Assembly (NCBI GenBank): GCA_934597255.1 | Contig: CAKTQV010000005.1 | Span: 62,001-126,000, forward strand | Direction: 5' to 3' | DNA from: an uncultured Oscillospiraceae bacterium | GTDB taxonomy: Bacteria; Bacillota; Clostridia; Oscillospirales; Oscillospiraceae | Length of the DNA stretch: 64,000 nt | Shown here: positions 8,661 to 17,249 of the stretch, piece after piece | Layout: each line of letters begins with the position of its first letter | How positions within the stretch are numbered: the first letter of the stretch is position 1 | Notes under the pieces: model-generated | Seen by the model: the letters and a program-made list of their open reading frames with translations, nothing else | Told to the model about the DNA's origin: nothing | The model's database searches: none | Made by a program: the position numbers and the translations under genes

Positions 8661-8700
8661 ATGAAAAGGAAGACGGGCCGAGCCGAAGCTCAGCCCGTCC
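8661..8700 (-). terminator. Terminator with TTCG tetraloop after copy 2
   Basis: A 12-bp stem with one mismatch (8672-8683 with 8688-8699) closes a TTCG loop on the minus strand and is followed by TTCCTTTTC. It ends transcription of the 8733-10166 gene. Confidence 0.85.
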
Positions 8701-8732
8701 GTCCGGGAATGTATCAGGCCAAAGGCCCTATA

Positions 8733-10166
8733 TCACCACCAGGGCGTGTACCAGTAATTATAGATCGACCCGTTCGTGATCCGGAACAGGTCAAAATCCG
8801 TGTGCCGCCACGGGCGCGCCGACTCAAGCTCCGGGTCGTATATGTAGTTGACGCCGTTCTCCGGGATCACGACAAAGCCGTGCGGCGCGTAATACTGGTT
8901 CACTTCCGCCTTGACTATGTAGCAGTTGAAGCCGAGCGTGCGCGCCAGCAGCCCGAAGCCCGCGGCGTAATCGTAGCAGCAGCCGCCGCCGGTTTTGAAA
9001 AAGCGCAGCGCGCGGAAGGCAAACTCGTCGTGAACGTCGTCAAAGCCGTAGGAGTACCAGTTGTGGTAGATGTACACATGGTCGTGCGTGCAGTAAAGAT
9101 ACGCCGCGCGCAGCGCCTCGGTCTCGCTCATATCGTCGGTGCCGAGCTCCAGCAGGATATCGCAGATGATGTCGTCCAGCTCCGTCAGCCCCGTCGTATA
9201 GCGGCCGCTGTCGTCAAAATCCCACTGCTCAACGCTTCCGCCGCGCAGAAGGCTCCCGTCCTCCTGCACATAATAAAGCCGTCCGCCGGCGCGGTGCAGC
9301 CCCGGCTCGAGCGTCCGGCAGCGCCAGCATTCCCGTCCGCCGTCGTCATAGAAAAACTCATGCCGGCAGGAAGCCTCCAGAACGTCGCCGTAATCCTCAT
9401 GATCGACCGGCAGATCGCGGAAATGGCCGTAGCTGCCGCTCAGCAGCGCCACGCCCTCGTCCCCGCGGCGGCCGAGCGCCCGGTTCAGTATGCGGCAGAA
9501 CTCCGCGCGGGTAACGGCCGCGTCGGGATAGAATTTCCCGCCCGCCTCGATCCAGCCGCGCCGCACCGCGTTTTCGACCGCCGCGGACGACCAGTGGCCG
9601 GACGTATCCTCAAACGAGGGGATGCCGGCGTCGGGCAGGCGCTCCACATCTGCGCTCCGGCGGCGGAACGAGCCGACATACGGCTCCTCCGCGCCCTCCG
9701 CCGGCTCCGGCGGGTAAAAGCGCGACAGCATCGTCACGAGCTGGGCGCGGCTGAGCATATCCGTAGGGCCGAATTCGCCCGCCGAATCGGTCACGACGCC
9801 CCATGCCGCCAGGCAGCTCAGCACCTCGTACAGCTCGTCGTCCGGACTTACGTCGGAATAGGCGCACGCGCCCTCGATCGGGTTTTCCAGCAGCGTGTAC
9901 AGCGCGCGGCAGGCGTCGCCCCGCGTGATCGGCGCGTCCGGCGCGATGCGGCCGGTATGGATCGGTTCCAGGTAGACCAGATGCTCCTGCGTGTTCAGCC
10001 GCGGCAGCGCCCCGCTCTCCGCCGCCGCGCTCCGGCGCCCGGCGATCAGCTTGACCGAAAGCGTCGGCGTAGCCTCCGGCTCTGCCGCCACAAGCTCGGT
10101 CCGGCCGCAGCCGGCAAGGCACAACGCCAGCAATATGAAAATGGCGATCAGCGCGGTTCGTTTCAC
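8733..10166 (-). CDS. SLH-domain transglutaminase-like lipoprotein, copy 2
   Basis: A 477-residue tandem paralogue of 7101-8537 with the same order: lipobox LAGC, three SLH modules, then the transglutaminase-like domain with GGGCCYDYAAGFG, APHGFVVI and YIYDPELES supplying the probable Cys-His-Asp triad. Both copies end in two Trp residues. The GTG start at 10166 mirrors the other copy. Unlike copy 1, it has its own terminator, so it is likely a single-gene transcript. The domain order suggests a cell-wall-anchored papain-like enzyme; its substrate is not deducible. The pair could differ in target or expression. Confidence 0.87.
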   Translation of the reverse strand: MKRTALIAIFILLALCLAGCGRTELVAAEPEATPTLSVKLIAGRRSAAAESGALPRLNTQEHLVYLEPIHTGRIAPDAPITRGDACRALYTLLENPIEGACAYSDVSPDDELYEVLSCLAAWGVVTDSAGEFGPTDMLSRAQLVTMLSRFYPPEPAEGAEEPYVGSFRRRSADVERLPDAGIPSFEDTSGHWSSAAVENAVRRGWIEAGGKFYPDAAVTRAEFCRILNRALGRRGDEGVALLSGSYGHFRDLPVDHEDYGDVLEASCRHEFFYDDGGRECWRCRTLEPGLHRAGGRLYYVQEDGSLLRGGSVEQWDFDDSGRYTTGLTELDDIICDILLELGTDDMSETEALRAAYLYCTHDHVYIYHNWYSYGFDDVHDEFAFRALRFFKTGGGCCYDYAAGFGLLARTLGFNCYIVKAEVNQYYAPHGFVVIPENGVNYIYDPELESARPWRHTDFDLFRITNGSIYNYWYTPWW

Positions 10167-10223
10167 GGCAAGGTGCTTCCTTCTGTCTTTTTTCCCGGCG
10201 GCCGGGACACAGCATACTTTTTA

Positions 10224-10253
10224 ATTTTATCACCAACACGCCCCTCTGCGCAA
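10224..10253 (-). promoter_or_regulatory. Candidate promoter, copy 2 of the duplicated lipoprotein
   Basis: TTGCGC, 18 nt, TAAAAT on the minus strand, identical in layout to 8597-8626. Confidence 0.5.
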
Positions 10254-10289
10254 CTGTCCTTTCCAAAAAAACGCAGCAAATTTCTCCAT

Positions 10290-10327
10290 GAAAAAGCGGA
10301 CGGGCCGAGCCGAAGCTCAGCCCGTCC
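10290..10327 (-). terminator. Second terminator behind the secreted protein gene (duplicated copy)
   Basis: Stem 10299-10310 with 10315-10326 and a TTCG loop on the minus strand, tail CGCTTTTTC. It is the duplicated counterpart of 8661-8700 and backs up the terminator at 10383-10414. Confidence 0.75.
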
Positions 10328-10382
10328 GTCCGGGAATGCGTCAGGCCCAAGACCAGGGCCTTTTCGCCGCGGCTTTCGGGCC

Positions 10383-10414
10383 GCAAAAAAGACCCCGGCG
10401 CCGAAGCGCCGGGG
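10383..10414 (-). terminator. Primary terminator of the large secreted protein gene
   Basis: A perfect 9-bp stem (10393-10401 with 10406-10414) with a TTCG loop on the minus strand is followed by TCTTTTTTG, 20 nt after the stop at 10435. Confidence 0.92.
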
Positions 10415-10434
10415 CGTACAGGTTCGTTTTTCGT

Positions 10435-12759
10435 TCAGCTGTTGGCCGCGACCCACTCGTCGTAGGTCATGGGGCAGCCGGTGTTGAGCATGCCGTTCCA
10501 CAGCATCTCCGCCGGGAAGCTCTCATAATCGCCGGCATAGATCAGGGGCATGAACTCGTTTTCCACGATATCCTCGGTCATGGTGTCGTTGGCGGCGTCC
10601 TCCGCCTTGAGCCACTCATGCAGATATTCGTTGTAGGCGTCGACGGACAGATCGGCCGCACCGGTCTCGCCGCTGGCCTCGCCGGAGGTCTCGTTCGGCT
10701 CGATCTTGTAAAGGCCGTTGGCCAGCACTTCGATCTTTCCGTTGACGGTGGAGCTGTCGTCCACGTCCAGCACAGAGACATAGCTCGTCTCGGTCACGTT
10801 CCAGACGGAGCCGTTCTTCAGCGTGACGATGACGCCGTTGTTGACCGTTTCGCTCGGATAGCAGGTGACGCGGCCAAGGTTCTCGCGGCAGCCGTAGGTC
10901 AGGCCGTCCTCGCTCACGATGGTCTCGTCGCCGTAGGGCAGCGTGCGCTCCACGCCGTCCACGTCGTGCTCGCACCAGCCGGAGGAGATGACGCCGGTCA
11001 GCTCAGAGCCGTCAAGCGTGAGAACAAGGTTCTTGGAAGTGAACTGGTGGCAGTTGAAGATGTCGCCCTCAAGAGCGGTCTCGCCGGCGCAGTCCTCGAA
11101 GTAGGCCTCCACGGCCTCGTTGTAGTTATACTCGGTGCCGGCCGTCCACATGGTGCTGGCAGGGCCCCAGTTGTCGCGCTTGGTAACGTCGAAGTCCTCG
11201 TCCTTCGGGGCGATGGAATCGTCGAAGGTGATCTCCGTGCCGCCGAGGGAGCCGGGATCGTCGGAGTCGAACGCCAGAACGAGCACGGGCGCGTCGATCT
11301 TGCAGTCGCGCACATACAGGTTCGAGCCGGTCGCGCCCATCATCATGGTGGAGGAGGCGGCGTTGTCGTCGATGTTCTCCTGGGTGTAGCCGTCGCCGGT
11401 GCCCTTGTAGATAAAGGCGATCTCGCCGGCGTTGAGCTCGGAGTCGGCGCAGTAGGTGATGCCGCCGGCGTTGGAGTGGCACATCACGATGCTCTTGCGG
11501 GCATTGACGACCGTGCCGTTGACATAGGCGGAGGAAGCGTATTCGTTGGCTTCCACGTTGCCGTAGTCGGCGTTGACAAGGCAGTTGGAGTAAACGTTGA
11601 TGTTCGCGCCGATGGAGTAGGAGGAGTAGCCGGTGCCGCCCTCATCCATATCGAGAATGTTCAGCTCGCAGTTGCACAGGGTGTTCTTGCCGGAGAAGTA
11701 GTAAAGGCTGTAGTCGTTGGTCTGGGGCAGCGCGGTAAGATCTTCCTCGGTCTCGACCGCGGCGAGCTGCGCCAGATAATCGTCCGTCAGGCCGGTGGCG
11801 GCCACGGCGAACTCGTTGAGACCCATGATCTCGCCGGAGGCGTCGGCATAGCCCTTGCCCTCGACATAGGCCGCGCTCAGCTCACGGAGATCCTCGGCCG
11901 TGGGCGCCTCGGTGCCGTCCACGGACAGGCAGGCCCAGCCGAACGAGTCGATGCGGGTGTTGGCATAATAAACGTCGTAGTAGTCGCAGAACTGGCAGGT
12001 GCGCACGACGCCATGCAGGCCCAGCACCCAGACGGAGCAGTCCTCACCCTCGGGGTCGCCCAGAGAGGTGAAAACGGAGTCGGTCACATAGATGGTGGGA
12101 TAGGAGTCATGCGTGGACAGGCCGCCGTACAGGCAGGTACGGGTGACGCCGTCGCCGGTCACGTTCACATTGTTGATGTACAGAACGCTGTCGCCGGTGG
12201 CCGCGATGGCGCAGCCGTCGCCGGTGAAGTCGTTGCCGCCGGACTCATGGTTGCCGGTCTGAAGGATCTCGAAGTCGGAATCGTCGATGCGGTAGGTGCC
12301 GCCGTTGACCGTGACCACGCTCATGTTGGGATCGTCCACGACGATATCGGCGTCGGCAAGGCCCTTTTCGTCAAAGCTCCCGTTGACCGCCGCGTCCGCC
12401 GCGTAAGCGCCGTCCGCCGTGCGGACGATCAGGGACTTCGTGCTGTAGTCGGAAGTGCCGTCGTTCGACTCGGTCATCTTCACGGGCGTGAACACGACCT
12501 CGCCGGTGTAGCGGCCGGGCGCCTGCGGCGTGTACTGGCCGTCCACCGTCATGACGATGAAATAGCCCTCCGCGCCGGTATAGCCCGCGTTATCCGCGAT
12601 GGTCAGACCGTTGGGATAGCTTTTGACCTCCGTAAGCTCCTCGTAGCGGGACAGCGTCTCGCCGGAAGGCTCGCCCGAGCCGGCCAGGGCAAAGCCGCCC
12701 AGACTCAGCAGCAGGCACAGCGTCATCAGCACACAGATCAGCTTCCTTGTTCCTTTCAT
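10435..12759 (-). CDS. Large secreted repeat protein, probable right-handed beta-helix
   Basis: A 774-residue protein with a cleavable signal peptide (about 1-26) and no lipobox, an immediate GSGEPSGE stretch, and then many short Asn/Gly/Asp-rich strands of the VNGGTYRIDDSDF kind, as in parallel beta-helix surface proteins. A second SGEASGE linker (about 690) precedes a short C-terminal helical segment. It shares order and phrases with the 591-residue protein at 42896-44671, for example NGSVWNV...VNGKIEV against GAVWNV...INGTITV, so the two are paralogues. AGGAGG sits 5-6 nt before ATG 12759. It is a single-gene unit with a good promoter and double terminators. Binding or degrading carbohydrate is possible but not shown. 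Confidence 0.8.
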   Translation of the reverse strand: MKGTRKLICVLMTLCLLLSLGGFALAGSGEPSGETLSRYEELTEVKSYPNGLTIADNAGYTGAEGYFIVMTVDGQYTPQAPGRYTGEVVFTPVKMTESNDGTSDYSTKSLIVRTADGAYAADAAVNGSFDEKGLADADIVVDDPNMSVVTVNGGTYRIDDSDFEILQTGNHESGGNDFTGDGCAIAATGDSVLYINNVNVTGDGVTRTCLYGGLSTHDSYPTIYVTDSVFTSLGDPEGEDCSVWVLGLHGVVRTCQFCDYYDVYYANTRIDSFGWACLSVDGTEAPTAEDLRELSAAYVEGKGYADASGEIMGLNEFAVAATGLTDDYLAQLAAVETEEDLTALPQTNDYSLYYFSGKNTLCNCELNILDMDEGGTGYSSYSIGANINVYSNCLVNADYGNVEANEYASSAYVNGTVVNARKSIVMCHSNAGGITYCADSELNAGEIAFIYKGTGDGYTQENIDDNAASSTMMMGATGSNLYVRDCKIDAPVLVLAFDSDDPGSLGGTEITFDDSIAPKDEDFDVTKRDNWGPASTMWTAGTEYNYNEAVEAYFEDCAGETALEGDIFNCHQFTSKNLVLTLDGSELTGVISSGWCEHDVDGVERTLPYGDETIVSEDGLTYGCRENLGRVTCYPSETVNNGVIVTLKNGSVWNVTETSYVSVLDVDDSSTVNGKIEVLANGLYKIEPNETSGEASGETGAADLSVDAYNEYLHEWLKAEDAANDTMTEDIVENEFMPLIYAGDYESFPAEMLWNGMLNTGCPMTYDEWVAANS

Positions 12760-12796
12760 GGGTTCCTCCTTACAAAATTAGGTCTTTGGCCTCTTA

Positions 12797-12826
12797 ATTG
12801 TATGGCTTTCGTGAAAGCAATGTCAA
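12797..12826 (-). promoter_or_regulatory. Sigma-A promoter of the large secreted protein gene
   Basis: A perfect TTGACA (12821-12826 on the plus side), an 18-nt spacer and TACAAT (12797-12802) lie about 40-65 nt upstream of ATG 12759. Confidence 0.75.
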
Positions 12827-12921
12827 GCGTTTTGGGACAGGTCAGGCAGACAAAAAAACCTCGTTTTTATGTCGATTTTGACGAAAACAAATAAACACAG
12901 ACGCTCTCACTCGTGCAAAAA

Positions 12922-12959
12922 GCAAAAAGAACAGGGCTGAAAAGCCCTGTTCTTTTTGC
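12922..12959 (-). terminator. Terminator of the parvulin lipoprotein gene
   Basis: A 17-bp perfect stem (12922-12938 with 12943-12959) with a GAAA/TTTC loop and A/T ends can act in both directions. It lies 22 nt after the stop at 12982. Confidence 0.9.
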
Positions 12960-12981
12960 GGGACCGCACCGCCCGTCCGGC

Positions 12982-14241
12982 TCAGCCAAGCGTGGCAAAC
13001 AGGCGGGCCAGGTCGATGGTGTCAAAGCCGTCCGTCCATTCGACGGACACGTCCTCCGCCGCCTTGCTGTTCGTCTGGCTGAAGATGTTGTTGAGCACAT
13101 AGTCGCGCAGCGTCACGTCGTAGCCGTAGCGGTTCTGCCCCAGCACGCCGTCCGGGTCGAGCGGAAGGCGCAGGATGATGTGATAGCCGAAATCGCTTTC
13201 GACCACGCCGCTGAGCCCAAGATCGTCGTCCAGCGCCTGGACGGCCTGTTCAAACTCCTCGACCATCTCTCCCGGCAGGAACACATAGCCGTTGGGATGG
13301 GTCTGCAGGCCGGTGTCCTCGGAATACTCGTTCATGAGCTTGTCGAAATACGCCTCAAAATCGGCGCGGGCCTGCGCGGCGGGATCCTCCGGCTCGCCGG
13401 AGGCCTCCGTGCCGGTCTCCGCCGTTTCCCCGCTCTGCTCCGCCGCGGCAAGCGCCTTTTCCTCGGCGGTCTTCGCCTCGGTCAGCTCGGCCAGCAGATA
13501 ATCGGCCGTTTCGGCCTTCTCCGCCGCCGTCGCCTCGTCCAGCGGCTCGCGCGTCTGCGCGTCCACCGTCAGCAGCAGGATGTGCTTGGCCGCCATGTAG
13601 CCCTGCTCCGCCGCCCATTCAACGACCTGCTCATCGTCCACGGACGCGGTGCAGTATTCAAACAGCGACTGCTCGGCCAGCTTGTATTTCGCCAGCTTCA
13701 GCTGCAGCTCGTAGCTGATGCCCGCCTGCGCAAGATACGCGTCCAGCTCCGCGCGCTCCTCCTCGCTCAGCTCGCCGTTGCCGTCGCCGAACATCTGATC
13801 CGCCTCCAGCAGAAGCTCCTGCTCGGCCTGCTCGTCCGTGGGAGTCACGCCGGCCGCGTCCGTCTGGACAAGGATCGTGTGATAATACAGCATATCGTTC
13901 TGCGCCAGCGCAAGGACGACCTGCTCGTTGGTCATGTCGGTGTAATAGGCGTTCAGCGCATCCCAGTCGGTGATCTCGCCAAGCTGGCTCTCCACGCTCT
14001 GGCGGCAGTTGTTCAGCCAGTAGTAATACTCCTCCCAGGTGCATTCAAGCCCGTCGACCGTGCACACGACGGCGTCGGCCAGGTAGCTGTTGGCCGGCGC
14101 TTTGCTCTGCTGGGCCTGCTCGGCCGACTGCTCGGCGGCAGAGATGTTTTCCGCGGAATACTCCTCGATTTTGCTGCCGCAGCCGGCAATGAGCGAAGCC
14201 AGCAGCACGGCGATGAGAATGAGCGCAAGACGTTTTTTCAT
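12982..14241 (-). CDS. Parvulin-type peptidyl-prolyl isomerase lipoprotein (PrsA/SurA-like)
   Basis: A 419-residue lipoprotein (lipobox IAGC) with a long N-terminal helical chaperone region and a parvulin (rotamase) domain. The parvulin halves are AAKHILLLTVD (about 214-224) and the C-terminal FGYHIILRLPL (about 342-352). Between them lies an insert of roughly 90 acidic, Ala/Glu-rich residues carrying the SGE linker motif. Such proteins fold exported proteins outside the membrane. The start ATG 14241 has GAGGAT 2-3 nt upstream, and the promoter at 14277-14305 is good. The gene stands alone. Confidence 0.85.
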   Translation of the reverse strand: MKKRLALILIAVLLASLIAGCGSKIEEYSAENISAAEQSAEQAQQSKAPANSYLADAVVCTVDGLECTWEEYYYWLNNCRQSVESQLGEITDWDALNAYYTDMTNEQVVLALAQNDMLYYHTILVQTDAAGVTPTDEQAEQELLLEADQMFGDGNGELSEEERAELDAYLAQAGISYELQLKLAKYKLAEQSLFEYCTASVDDEQVVEWAAEQGYMAAKHILLLTVDAQTREPLDEATAAEKAETADYLLAELTEAKTAEEKALAAAEQSGETAETGTEASGEPEDPAAQARADFEAYFDKLMNEYSEDTGLQTHPNGYVFLPGEMVEEFEQAVQALDDDLGLSGVVESDFGYHIILRLPLDPDGVLGQNRYGYDVTLRDYVLNNIFSQTNSKAAEDVSVEWTDGFDTIDLARLFATLG

Positions 14242-14276
14242 AATCCTCGATCCTCGGTTTCAAATATTTGGCCTAT

Positions 14277-14305
14277 ATCATACCAAATCCCGTCCGATTT
14301 GTCCA
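14277..14305 (-). promoter_or_regulatory. Sigma-A promoter of the parvulin lipoprotein gene
   Basis: TGGACA, exactly 17 nt, TATGAT on the minus strand, 36-64 nt before ATG 14241. It is back to back with the trkA promoter. Confidence 0.75.
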
Positions 14306-14321
14306 TACATCCGCCCTTCCC

Positions 14322-14350
14322 TTGACGGCGGGCGCGGCAAGTGGTATCAT
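14322..14350 (+). promoter_or_regulatory. Sigma-A promoter of the trkA-trkH-SLC13 cluster
   Basis: TTGACG (14322-14327), exactly 17 nt, TATCAT (14345-14350), about 50 nt before the trkA start. Confidence 0.75.
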
Positions 14351-14400
14351 GCAGCATGCCATTGGCTTATTATTTTATTTAGTATCCGCGGGAGGCCGTT

Positions 14401-15759
14401 ATGGAAATCATCATCGTCGGCGCCGGCAAGGTCGGCTACACCGTGGCGCAGCAGCTCTGCTCCGAGGGGCACAGCGTCACCGTTGTCGACCGCTCTCCGG
14501 CGCGTATCGAGCTTATCAGCGGCAGTCTGGACGCCAACGCCATCTGCGACGAGGCCGGCATCGACAGTCTCCGTCTGGCCGGCGCCGCGCACGCCGACCT
14601 TCTCATCGCGGTCACCAATTCCGACGAGGCGAACATTCTCTGCTGCATGACGGCGCGCAAGCTCGGCGTGAAGCAGGCGGCGGCGCGGGTGCGCCGGGCC
14701 GACCGCGCGCGCGAGGTGTATCTGCTGCGGCAGGAGCTTAGTCTGATGATGACCATCAACCCCGATCAGGCGGCGGCCAAGGAGATATCCCGCGTTCTCC
14801 GCTTCCCCTCGGCCACGATGGTCGAGCCGTTCGCGCGCGGGCAGGCGGAGCTCGTGGAGTTCGCCGTCACGGCGGCCAACCCGCTGTGCGGTCTGGCGCT
14901 GAAGGACTTTCACGGCGTATACGGCCGCGGCATTCTGATATGCAGCGTCCGCCGCGGCGCGCAGGTGCAGATCCCCGGCGGCGATTTCGTGCTCCGCGCC
15001 GGCGACATCGCCAGCGTGGTGGGCGCGCCGAAGGAGATATACGGCTTTTTCCGCGCCATGGACATCTTCAAGCGCAGCGTCCGCCGCGTGATGATCCTCG
15101 GCAGCAGCCACATCGGCCGCTATCTCGCCGGGCAGCTGCTGGAAATGGGCATCCATGTGAAGATCCTTGAGCAGGACGCGGAAAAATGCGAGCAGTGCAT
15201 CGACGAGCTTCCCAAGGCGGACATCAGCTGCGCCAACGGCGCCAAGCCCGACGTGCTGCGCGAGGAGGGCATCGGCGAGGCGGACGCCTTCGTGGCGCTG
15301 ACCGGCTCAGACGAGACGAATCTCATCATGGCGGCCTGGGCCAGAAGCCAGGGTGTCGAAAAGGTCGTGTGCAAGGTCAACGAGGCGTATTTTCTGCCGC
15401 TGGCGGCGTCGTTCGGGCTCGACGAGCCCGTGCGGCCGAGCTACATCGCCGCGCAGCAGCTTCTGCGCAGCGTGCGCGGGCTGGAGAACTCCGCCGACGC
15501 GAGCGGTCTGGAGAGTCTGCGGCGCATCGTGGACGGAAAGCTCGAGGCGCTGGAATTTCTCGCGCGGGACGGCTCGCCCTGTCTCGGCGTGAGCCTGCAG
15601 AAGCTTCCCATCCGCAGCGGCGTTCTGGTCGCGGCCATCATACGCGCCGGCCGCTGCTTCATCCCCGGCGGCGGCGACTGCATCGAAAGCGGCGACCGGG
15701 TCATCGCGGTGTCCGGCCACATGGGCATCCGCGCGCTCGAGGATATTTTAGAGGGCTGA
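14401..15759 (+). CDS. trkA: Trk potassium system NAD-binding subunit TrkA
   Basis: A 452-residue cytoplasmic regulator of K+ uptake with two tandem RCK_N/RCK_C units. The first Rossmann motif is IVGAGKVGYTVAQQL (about 5-19), followed by the acidic VVDRS. The second is ILGSSHIGRYLAGQL (about 229-243), where the usual glycine-rich GxGxxG is relaxed to GSSHIG. The length fits two-unit TrkA. GGGAGG sits 6 nt before ATG 14401. The stop is 4 nt before trkH, so the subunit pair is co-translated. Confidence 0.93.
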   Translation: MEIIIVGAGKVGYTVAQQLCSEGHSVTVVDRSPARIELISGSLDANAICDEAGIDSLRLAGAAHADLLIAVTNSDEANILCCMTARKLGVKQAAARVRRADRAREVYLLRQELSLMMTINPDQAAAKEISRVLRFPSATMVEPFARGQAELVEFAVTAANPLCGLALKDFHGVYGRGILICSVRRGAQVQIPGGDFVLRAGDIASVVGAPKEIYGFFRAMDIFKRSVRRVMILGSSHIGRYLAGQLLEMGIHVKILEQDAEKCEQCIDELPKADISCANGAKPDVLREEGIGEADAFVALTGSDETNLIMAAWARSQGVEKVVCKVNEAYFLPLAASFGLDEPVRPSYIAAQQLLRSVRGLENSADASGLESLRRIVDGKLEALEFLARDGSPCLGVSLQKLPIRSGVLVAAIIRAGRCFIPGGGDCIESGDRVIAVSGHMGIRALEDILEG

Positions 15760-15763
15760 TACG

Positions 15764-17218
15764 GTGAATTATCGCTTTGTAGGACGTATACTGGGACAGG
15801 TTCTGCTGATCGAGGCGGGGCTTCTGCTGCTGCCGCTCGCGGCGGCGGCGCTGGCCGGCGAGAGCGTTCTCCCCTTCCTGTACACGGCGCTGCTGGCCGC
15901 GGCGCTCGGCGGGGCGCTCACGCTGGTGAAGCTGCGCGACCGGGAGTATTACGCGCGCGAGGGCTTCGTGTCCGTGGCGCTCAGCTGGATCGTCATCAGC
16001 CTGGTCGGCGCGCTCCCCTTCGTGCTCTCCGGCGACATCCCCCGCTATGTGGACGCGCTGTTCGAGATCACGTCGGGCTTCACCACCTGCGGCGCGTCGG
16101 TCGTTCCCGACGTGGAGACGCTCGGCCGCGGCGTGCTGTTCTGGCGCAGCTTTTCCCACTGGATCGGCGGCATGGGCGTGCTGGTGTTCATGCTGGCCGT
16201 GATGCCGATGAGCGAGGAGCGCAGCATGCATCTGGCGCGCGCGGAGATGCCCGGCCCGGTCAAGGGCAAGCTCGTGCCGCGCATGCGCCGCACGGCCCGC
16301 ATCCTGTACATCATTTACATCGCGCTCACCGCGCTGGAGACGGTTCTGCTTCTGTGCGGCGGCATGAGCCTGTTCGACTCGCTCGTTCACGCCTTCGGCA
16401 CCGCCGGCACCGGCGGCTTCGGCATCCACGCCGCCTCGGTCGGCTGGTACGACAGCGCGTACATCGACGGCGTGATCACCGCGTTCATGCTGCTGTTCGG
16501 CGTCAATTTCAACCTGTTTTACCTCATCCTCCTCGGCAGCGGGCTGCGGGCGCTGAAAAACGAGGAGCTCTGGGTCTATGTGGGGCTGGTGCTGTTCGCG
16601 GGGCTGTCCATCGCGGCCAACATCGCGCCGCTGTACGGCGGCTTTTTCCCCGCCCTGCGCTACTCGTTTTTCCAGACCGCGTCCATCGTGTCCACCACGG
16701 GCTACTCCACCGCCGATTTCAATCTGTGGCCCAGCTATTCCAAGGCCATGCTGCTCCTGCTGCTGATCTCGGGCGCGTGCGCCGGCTCGACCGCCGGCGG
16801 CATGAAGATCAGCCGCGTCGTGCTGGTGGTCAAATACGCCGTGTATGTCGTCGGCAAGCAGCTTTCGCCCCACAGCGTCCGCCGCGTCACGCTCGACGGC
16901 GAGCGCATGGACGAGGCCACGCTGCGCTCCACCTGCGGCTTCCTCGCGCTGTACTGCATGACCGCGCTGGCGGCCTTCCTGCTTCTGAGCCTGCAGGGCG
17001 TGGATCTGGAAACGACGGTCACGAGCGTTCTGACCTGCCTTTCAAACGTCGGGCCGGGGCTGGGAATGGCCGGGCCGAGCGGAAGCTTCGCCTTCTGGAG
17101 CGCGGGCGCGAAGCTCGTATTGACGCTGTGCATGCTTCTGGGGCGGCTGGAATTTTACCCGGTCCTGATGCTGCTGGCGCCCGGCGTGTGGACGGGCCGG
17201 CGGGACCGGCGCTTCTGA
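15764..17218 (+). CDS. trkH: Trk/Ktr potassium channel subunit TrkH
   Basis: A 484-residue membrane protein of the K+ transporter superfamily, the pore partner of the preceding TrkA. Four M1-P-M2 selectivity-loop repeats are visible, with filter-like segments TSGFTTCGASVV, GTAGTGGFGIHA, TTGYSTADFNL and SNVGPGLGMAGP. The helical hairpin before the fourth loop and the C-terminal LGRLEFYPVL box are also typical. The start is GTG 15764, with GAGGG at the end of trkA. A 31-nt gap separates it from the SLC13-like gene. Confidence 0.93.
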   Translation: MNYRFVGRILGQVLLIEAGLLLLPLAAAALAGESVLPFLYTALLAAALGGALTLVKLRDREYYAREGFVSVALSWIVISLVGALPFVLSGDIPRYVDALFEITSGFTTCGASVVPDVETLGRGVLFWRSFSHWIGGMGVLVFMLAVMPMSEERSMHLARAEMPGPVKGKLVPRMRRTARILYIIYIALTALETVLLLCGGMSLFDSLVHAFGTAGTGGFGIHAASVGWYDSAYIDGVITAFMLLFGVNFNLFYLILLGSGLRALKNEELWVYVGLVLFAGLSIAANIAPLYGGFFPALRYSFFQTASIVSTTGYSTADFNLWPSYSKAMLLLLLISGACAGSTAGGMKISRVVLVVKYAVYVVGKQLSPHSVRRVTLDGERMDEATLRSTCGFLALYCMTALAAFLLLSLQGVDLETTVTSVLTCLSNVGPGLGMAGPSGSFAFWSAGAKLVLTLCMLLGRLEFYPVLMLLAPGVWTGRRDRRF

Positions 17219-17249
17219 AAAAAGTCTTTACGGATAGGAAACACGGATT

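Larger units (their letters stand above)
7101..8700 (-). repeat. Duplicated unit, copy 1 (gene plus upstream region)
   Basis: The stretch from the stop codon at 7101 to the terminator hairpin at 8672-8699 recurs at 8733-10326. The non-coding part plus signal-peptide codons are nearly identical, while the mature proteins have clearly diverged. Confidence 0.85.
8733..10327 (-). repeat. Duplicated unit, copy 2
   Basis: The second copy of the roughly 1.6-kb direct duplication includes the terminator hairpin at 10299-10326. That hairpin lies downstream of the separate terminator of the preceding gene. Confidence 0.85.

Noticed and set aside
15090..15135. Broken second nucleotide-binding motif in TrkA as evidence of inactivation.
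   Set aside because: Relaxed second motifs are common in two-unit TrkA proteins and the fold is otherwise intact.
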